Of a DNA stretch of 64,000 nucleotides, positions 54,690 through 61,400 are shown piece after piece. Origin of the DNA: Duganella dendranthematis (GTDB lineage: Bacteria > Pseudomonadota > Gammaproteobacteria > Burkholderiales > Burkholderiaceae_D); NCBI RefSeq assembly GCF_012849375.1, contig NZ_CP051684.1, positions 2,046,001-2,110,000 of the forward strand, written 5' to 3'. Both the position numbers and the translations under genes were made by a program. The stretch's first letter is position 1; every line of letters begins with the position of its first letter. Under the pieces are notes generated by a model. That model was not told the DNA's origin and did no database searches. It was given only the letters and a program-made list of their open reading frames with translations.

Positions 54690-56057
54690 TCAAGGTTCGC
54701 GGATCGATTCGTCCAGCGCGCGCGTCAGCGGATACAGCAGGTAGGACATCACGGTGCGGTGTCCCACGACGATCTCGGCCGACACGGTCATGCCGGGCAG
54801 CAGCCGCACGCCCGGCGGCAGCCGGTTCAGCTTGCCGGTGTACGGAATCCGGCTCAGGTAATAGGCGTCCAGCCCGCCGCCGCTGGTGTCCTTGGTCTCG
54901 CGCTTGAACGAATCCTGGCTGATGGTGCGCACTTTGCCTTCCAGCATGCCGTGCTTCATGAACGAGAACGCGTCGACCTTCAGGTGGACGTCGGCGCCCG
55001 GCTTGATGTAACCGATGTCGACCGAATCGATCTGCACTTCGGCTTCCAGGTCGGCGCCCAGCGGCACCAGCGTGAACAGCGGCTCGGCCTCGCGCACCAC
55101 CGACCCGACCGACAGCTTGCCGATTTCCAGCACCACACCGTCGGCCGGCGCCACCATCTGGATCAGCTTGAGGTGGCGGTCGGCCTTGGCCAGCTGCTCG
55201 GTGACGCCGGCGCGGTCGCGCGAGGCGCTCAGCAAGTCTTCCATCGCCTTCTGGCGCCAGCTCTTGCCGAAGGCGGCGCGCTCGGCTTCGGCCGAGGCCA
55301 GTTCGCTGGCCAGTTCGACCGCCTTGTTGCGTTGCATGTCCATGTCGCGCTCGACTTCGAGGCGGCGGTCGCGCGCTTCCAGCAAGTGCATCTTGGCACC
55401 GAACTGCTCGGCCATCAGCTGCTCCTGCATGGCTTCGACTTCGCGCAGCGACTTGACGCGCTCGGCCAGGATCACCTGGTCGTGCTTGTTGGTCAGCATG
55501 CTGGCCTTGAGGCGGGCGATGTTCTGGTCCATCTTGCTCTGCTGGGCCGCGAAATTGGCCTGGCGCTCGCTCGACAATTGCGACTGCAACTGGGCGTCGG
55601 CGCTGCTCTTGCCGACGTCGGCGGCGCCGCGCTGGCCGGACAGCTCGGCGCGCAGGCCGGCGGTCTGGTTGTCCAGACTTTCCAGGCGACTACGCAGCTG
55701 GCTCTCGTCGGCGGCGTTGAAGGTCGGGTCCAGCGTGGCCAGCACCTGGCCCTTGCGCACCACCTGGCCAACGCGCACGTCGATGCTCTGGATGATCGAG
55801 GTGTCCAGCGGCTGCACCACGATGTTCGGCAGCGGATTGACCAGCTTGCCATGGGCGATGACGATCTGGTCGATCGGCGACAGACTGGCCCAGACGATGA
55901 AGGCGGCAAACGCCAGCAGCAGCACATGCAGCGTGATGCGCACGAAGCGCGGCAGCGGCCCGCGCTCGATGGCGTCGGCATCCGGCAGGAATGCGACCTC
56001 GGTCTCGTCCTTGGCGCGACGCGCCCGGCTCACAGGTGACTTGTTTGCTGGTTCCAT
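54690..56057 (-). CDS. type I secretion membrane fusion protein (HlyD family)
   Basis: 455 aa. One membrane segment (about residues 40-58, ITLHVLLLAFAAFIVWASLS), lipoyl-type GKLVNPLPNIVVQPLDTSIIQSIDVRVGQVV, a long coiled coil (95-290), and the HlyD C-terminal GLDAYYLSRIPYTG with LLPGMTVSAEIVVGHRTVMSYLLYPLTRALDES, which is diagnostic of T1SS adaptors. It spans the periplasm between the ABC transporter and a TolC-like channel. Its start overlaps the transporter gene by 28 bases. No TolC gene adjoins, so the channel must be elsewhere. Confidence 0.95.
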   Translation of the reverse strand: MEPANKSPVSRARRAKDETEVAFLPDADAIERGPLPRFVRITLHVLLLAFAAFIVWASLSPIDQIVIAHGKLVNPLPNIVVQPLDTSIIQSIDVRVGQVVRKGQVLATLDPTFNAADESQLRSRLESLDNQTAGLRAELSGQRGAADVGKSSADAQLQSQLSSERQANFAAQQSKMDQNIARLKASMLTNKHDQVILAERVKSLREVEAMQEQLMAEQFGAKMHLLEARDRRLEVERDMDMQRNKAVELASELASAEAERAAFGKSWRQKAMEDLLSASRDRAGVTEQLAKADRHLKLIQMVAPADGVVLEIGKLSVGSVVREAEPLFTLVPLGADLEAEVQIDSVDIGYIKPGADVHLKVDAFSFMKHGMLEGKVRTISQDSFKRETKDTSGGGLDAYYLSRIPYTGKLNRLPPGVRLLPGMTVSAEIVVGHRTVMSYLLYPLTRALDESIREP

Positions 56058-58186
56058 AAGTGCTGGTAGGTTTCGCTGCGGGTAAGCAATTCTTCATGAC
56101 GGCCGGCATCGACCAGGCGGCCCTGCTGCATGACCATGATCTTGTCGGCGTTGACGAGAGTCGACAGGCGGTGTGAAATCATCACCACCGTGCGGCCGAC
56201 GGCGATTTTTGCCAGGTTGCTGATGAAAATCGCTTCCGATTCCGGGTCCAGCGCCGAGGCGGCTTCGTCCAGGATCAGGATGCGCGGACGGGCCACCAGC
56301 GTGCGGGCGATCGACAGCCGCTGCTTCTGGCCGCCCGACAGGTTCGAGGCGTTCTCTTCCAGCACGGTGTCGTAGCCCTGCGGCAGGCGTTCGATGAATT
56401 CGTCGGCGCCGGCCGCCTGGGCGGCGGCCACCAGTTCTTCAAAGCTGGCGTCCGGCTTGGTGACCGACAGGTTTTCGCGCACGGTGCCGCGGAACAGGAA
56501 GTTCTCCTGCAACACGACGCCGATCTGGCGGCGCAAATGCGCCAGCTCGATCTCGCGCGCATCGATGCCGTCGAAGCGGACGATGCCTTCCTGGACCGGA
56601 TACAGTCCCTGGATCAGCTTGGTCAAGGTGGTCTTGCCGGAGCCGCTGCGGCCGACGATGCCGACCACCGTGCCCTGTTCGATGGTGAAGCTGGCCTTGT
56701 CCAGCGCCAGCGCCTGCGCACCCGGATAGCGGAAAGTCACGGCGTCGAACTTGATCTCGCCTTCCAGCACCGGCCGCAGGCCGTTGGCGCCGGCGCGGCC
56801 TTCCGGCGCGCGATTCATGACCTCGCCCAGCATGCGCACCGACAGCGCGGTTTCCTGGTATTCGTTGACCAGGCCGACCAGCGAGATCAGCGGCTGGGTG
56901 ACGCGGCCCGACAGCATCTGGAAGGCGATCAGCGCGCCGACCGACAGCGTGTTGTCGAACACGTCGGCGGCGCCGACCACGATGATCAGCACCGGCAGCA
57001 GCTTGCCGAGGAAGTCGGTGACCGAGTTGCCGGCGATGGAAATCTGGCCGACGCGGAAGTGCATGGTGATCGCTTCAGCCGAGCGCTGGTCCCACACGCG
57101 GCGCTGCGACGGCTCGATCGCCAGCGCCTTGACAGTACGCATGCCGTGGATGGTTTCCACCAGCATGCCCTGGCGCTGGCCCTCGGCCGAGTACAGCGCT
57201 TGCAGGCGGCGGTTGAAGGTCGGCACCATGGCCAGCACCACGCCGGCGATCAGCGCGGCGAAGAACAGCACCAGCGAGGCCAGCTTGACAGAGTAGCTGA
57301 ACAGCACCGGAATGAACACCAGCAGCGCGATCACGTCCAGCGCCGTGAAGAACAGGCGGCCGGTCAGGAAGTTGCGGATTTTTTCCAGCTGCTGCATGTG
57401 GCGCGTGACCACGCCGGCGCTGGTGGTCTCGAAAAAATCGATCGGCAGCGACAGCAGGTGGCCGAACACGCGGCGCGTCAGCCGCATGTCGATCTTGTTA
57501 CTGGCCGCCAGCGTCAGCGTCTGGCGCAGGAAACCGAAGGTGGCGTCGAACGCCAGCGCCATGATGATGCCGACCGACAGCACCTGCAGCGTGGTCACGC
57601 TGCGGTGGGTCAGCACCTTGTCGATCACCAGCTGGAAGAAGATCGGCGAGGCCAGCGCCAGCAGCTGCATGGCAATGGCGGCGATGAAGATGTCGCGGAA
57701 GGCGGCTTTTTGTTTGAGGATTTCGGGAATGAACCAGCGCAGGCCGAACGGCTGGTTGGGGTCGCTGAGCTTGTGCTGGCGTTTGATGAACAGCACATCG
57801 CCCTGCCAGCGCTGCTCGAAGTCGCTGCGGCTGACCAGCACCACCACCGCGTTGGCGCTGGCCGGGTTGAGCACCGCCACATGGTCCTGGCCGCCGTTTT
57901 CCCCCGGCTTGACGCCGACCACGATCACCGAATTGCCGTCCACCAGGCGCGCCATCAGCGGGAACACGCCGCCTTGCGCCATCAGGCGCGACCAGGTCAG
58001 CTGGTCGGCCTTGGCTTTCAAACCGATATCCGAGGCGATGCGCAGCAAGGCGCCGACGCCGGGTTCCTCGGCGCGCAGCGCGTTTTCATCGATCAGGCGT
58101 TCCGGACTTATCTGCAGACCATGATGCTGGGCAATCGCAGTCAGGCACTGGATCGCGGTATGGGGAAATTTAGCTTGCATAGGCAT
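56030..58186 (-). CDS. type I secretion ABC transporter with degenerate C39-like domain (HlyB family)
   Basis: 718 aa. The N-terminal 130 residues are a C39-like domain (TAIQCLTAIAQHHGLQIS). At the usual catalytic Cys position there is Thr, and the Cys present is four residues later, so it should be an inactive HlyB-type substrate-binding domain. The membrane domain (about 150-440) has six helices. The ATPase holds Walker A GRSGSGKTT (about 512), signature NLSGGQKQRLSIA and Walker B ILILDEAASALD. It exports unfolded proteins by an uncleaved C-terminal signal. First gene of the operon with hlyD, GT2, fkbH-like and a GT, set between the two giant repeat proteins that are its likely cargo. Confidence 0.95.
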   Translation of the reverse strand: MPMQAKFPHTAIQCLTAIAQHHGLQISPERLIDENALRAEEPGVGALLRIASDIGLKAKADQLTWSRLMAQGGVFPLMARLVDGNSVIVVGVKPGENGGQDHVAVLNPASANAVVVLVSRSDFEQRWQGDVLFIKRQHKLSDPNQPFGLRWFIPEILKQKAAFRDIFIAAIAMQLLALASPIFFQLVIDKVLTHRSVTTLQVLSVGIIMALAFDATFGFLRQTLTLAASNKIDMRLTRRVFGHLLSLPIDFFETTSAGVVTRHMQQLEKIRNFLTGRLFFTALDVIALLVFIPVLFSYSVKLASLVLFFAALIAGVVLAMVPTFNRRLQALYSAEGQRQGMLVETIHGMRTVKALAIEPSQRRVWDQRSAEAITMHFRVGQISIAGNSVTDFLGKLLPVLIIVVGAADVFDNTLSVGALIAFQMLSGRVTQPLISLVGLVNEYQETALSVRMLGEVMNRAPEGRAGANGLRPVLEGEIKFDAVTFRYPGAQALALDKASFTIEQGTVVGIVGRSGSGKTTLTKLIQGLYPVQEGIVRFDGIDAREIELAHLRRQIGVVLQENFLFRGTVRENLSVTKPDASFEELVAAAQAAGADEFIERLPQGYDTVLEENASNLSGGQKQRLSIARTLVARPRILILDEAASALDPESEAIFISNLAKIAVGRTVVMISHRLSTLVNADKIMVMQQGRLVDAGRHEELLTRSETYQHLWNQQTSHL

Positions 58187-58349
58187 CGATGTGGGTAAAA
58201 AGCGGGAACCAAGCCGACACGCGCACGCGCTCGTTCCAGCTGTGGGATTTTAACCTAGTGCACGCCTTCCTCGGGCGAATTTGTTGTTTGGAAGCACAAC
58301 CCGGTTTACCCCGCTGTTCCGGCGATGGCGGGCGCGAAAATGGCCGGGC

Positions 58350-58385
58350 AAAAAAAAACGGCAAGGCCCGCAGGCCTTGCCGTTT
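58350..58385 (-). terminator. intrinsic terminator of the second giant gene
   Basis: A perfect 13-base stem, AAACGGCAAGGCC and its complement around a 4-base loop (58356-58385). On the minus strand it is followed by a run of nine T (58358-58350). It lies 20 bases past the stop of the second giant gene and insulates the hlyB operon from it. Confidence 0.9.
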
Positions 58386-58404
58386 CTGTTACCGCGCTGT
58401 CAGA

Positions 58405-61400
58405 TTACTTGGCTGCCAGCAGGCCGTGTTGCGCGCCGTTTTGCAGTGCTTTCAGACGCAGCGTCTCTTCCGTCGAAGCCGAGTGGCTGGCCGCGGTCAG
58501 CTTGTTCTCGTAGCTGCCGATGGCGCTGGCCAGGGCGGCCACCGAACCGTTGCTGCTGGTTGGGACTTCCAGCTTGGTGCTGCCGCTGGTAGCCGGCTGG
58601 CTGGTGTAGCTCGACATCGCCGACGACAGGTTGCTGACCGAGCTGGTCAGGCTGCTGCTGGTGGCGCCGGCGCTGAACCAGACGTCCGCTGCGGTGTGGC
58701 TGGCGCCGTCGGCGGTCTCGTAGGTCGAAGTCAGACCGACGATGTTGCCGTTGTTCAGCGACGGGTTGTGCTTGGCATCCAGGTTCAGCTTGGTGATGTT
58801 CAGATCGGCCAGCGATTTGAGTTCATCAGCCTGGCTGACACCGTCGCCGTTGGCATCGACCCACACTTGCAGTTTCGAGAACTGGCTGTCTTTGGCATCG
58901 ACCACGCCGTCGCCGTTGGTATCCAGTTCCGCCAGGGCGGCGTAGCCGTTCGAGGCTTTGCTGCCGTTGGCCAGCGTGGTGCCCGAGCCGAACAGTTCGC
59001 CACCATTGTTGATGGTGCCGTCACCGTTGCGGTCCAGGACCAGCAGGCCGTCGCCACCGCCAACCCAGCCGGTGCTGACTTTGCTGCCGTTGGCCAGCAT
59101 GTCGAACTGCACACCTGCCGTCGAGCTGATGGTGTCGATGCCGTTGCCGTTCAGGTCCAGCACCAGCGGCGTGAAGGTCGGCAGCGCGGAGATCTGGTCG
59201 GTGCTCATCGCCTGGACTTGCGACGAGGTCAGCGCATGGATCTGCGAGGTGGTGAACGAATGCACCTGGTTCGTGCTCAGGCCGGCGATCTGTTCGGTCG
59301 TCAGGCGCGAGAACTGGGCGGTGCTCAGGGCTGCGATGGAGCTGGTGTTCATCAGACCCAGATCAGCCACTTCGATCGCCTGCACGCCGGCGGTGGACAG
59401 CGCGCGGACTTGCGCGGTGGTCAGCGAATTCAGCTGCTCACTCGACAGGGCCACGATCTGCGCGGTGGTGATACCGGACGCCATCACGGCGGTGCTGAGT
59501 GCTGCCAGCTGGCCGTTGGTGAAGCCGATGATCTGCTCGGTGCTCAGGGCAGCCACTTGCGAGGTCTTCAGTGCGGCAACCGACGCGGTTTTCAGCACGG
59601 CCAGGTCTTCGGTTTCCAGCACGGCGACGCTGGCGGTGCTCAGGGCAGCCACTTGCGACGAGCTCAGGACCGCAGCCTGGTTGGTGCTCAGCGCCACTGC
59701 CTGTTCGGTGCTCAGGCTGTTGACCTGGGCCGTGGTCAGCACTTGCACGCTGCTGGTGTTCAGCACGTTGAACTGATTGGTGGTCAGGGCGCGAACCTGG
59801 GCGGTGCTCAGGGAAGCGACCGACGCCGTGGTCAGCGCGTTGAGGTCTTCGGTTTCCAGCGCGGCGATCGCTTCGGTGGTCAACGACACCACTTGACGGC
59901 TGCTCAGCGCGGCTGCCTGGTTGGTGGTCAGCGCCACCACCTGCTCGGTGGTCAGGGCCTTGATGGCGGCGGTGCTGATCGCAGCAGCCTGACTCGAGGT
60001 CAGCTGGCCGATCTGCTCGGTGGTCAGGCCGGTGATCTGGGTCGATTTCAGGGCTGCGATGCCGGCAGTGGTGATGCTGCTGACGTCCGCCGCGTCGATC
60101 GCCGCCACGTTGGTCGACGACAGCGCGCTGATTTGCGCGGTGGTCAGGCCAGCGAACTGGTTCGAGGTCATCGCCACGATCTGGTTGGTGGTCAGGCCCG
60201 ATGCGACGTCGAGGGTGCTCATCGCGGCGAACTGGCCGGTGGTCAGACCCTGGACCTGCTCGGTGGTCAGTGCAGCAACCTGGGCGGTGCTCAGGGCGCT
60301 GAACGACGCGGTTTTCAGCGCGACCAGATCTTCGGTTTGCAGCGCAGCGATCGACTCGGTGGTCAGCGAGCGGACTTGAGCGCTGCTCAGTGCGCTAGCC
60401 TGGCCGGTGGTCAGGGCAACGATTTGCTCGGTGGTCAGGGCGACGATCTGGGCGCTGCTCAGACCAGCGATGGTCGAGGACTTCAGTGCGGCGAAGTCTT
60501 CGGTTTCCAGCGCGGTGATCGCGGCGGCGGTCAGCGAATTGACCTGTGCGCTGCTCAGTGCGGCTGCCTGGTTGGTGGTCAGCGCGACGACTTGCTCGGT
60601 GGTCAGCGCCTTGATGGCGGCGGTGCTGATGGCGGCAGCCTGGCTCGAGGTCAGCTGGCCGATCTGCTCGGTGGTCAGACCGGTGATCTGGGTCGATTTC
60701 AGGGCTGCGATGCCGGCAGTGGTGATGCTGCTGACGTCGCCGGCTTCAATCGCGGCCAGGTTGGCGGACGACAGTGCGCCAACTTGCACGGTGGTCAGGC
60801 CGGCGAACTGGTTCGAGGTCATCGCCACGATCTGGTTGGTGGTCAGGCCCGAGGCGACGTCGAGGGTGCTCATTGCGGCGAACTGGGCGCTGGTCAGGCC
60901 CTGGATCTGTTCGGTGGTCAGGGCAGCGACTTGACCGGTGCTCAGCGAAGCGAAGGCGGCGGTTTTCAGTGCAGCCAGGTCTTCGGTTTGCAGGGCGGCG
61001 ATCGACTCGGTGGTCAGCGAGCGGACTTGAGCGCTGCTCAGTGCGCTAGCCTGGCCGGTGGTCAGGGCAACGATTTGCTCGGTGGTCAGGGCGACGATCT
61101 GGGCGCTGCTCAGACCAGCGATGGTCGAGGACTTCAGTGCGGCGAAATCTTCGGTTTCCAGCGCGGTGATCGACGCGGCGGTCAGGGCGTTGACTTGAGC
61201 GCTGCTCAGTGCGGCTGCCTGGTTGGTGGTCAGCGCGACGACTTGCTCGGTGGTCAGCGCCTTGATGGCGGCGGTGCTGATGGCGGCAGCCTGGCTCGAG
61301 GTCAGCTGGCCGATCTGCTCGGTGGTCAGACCGGTGATCTGGGTCGATTTCAGGGCTGCGATGCCGGCAGTGGTGATGCTGCTGACGTCGCCGGCTTCAA

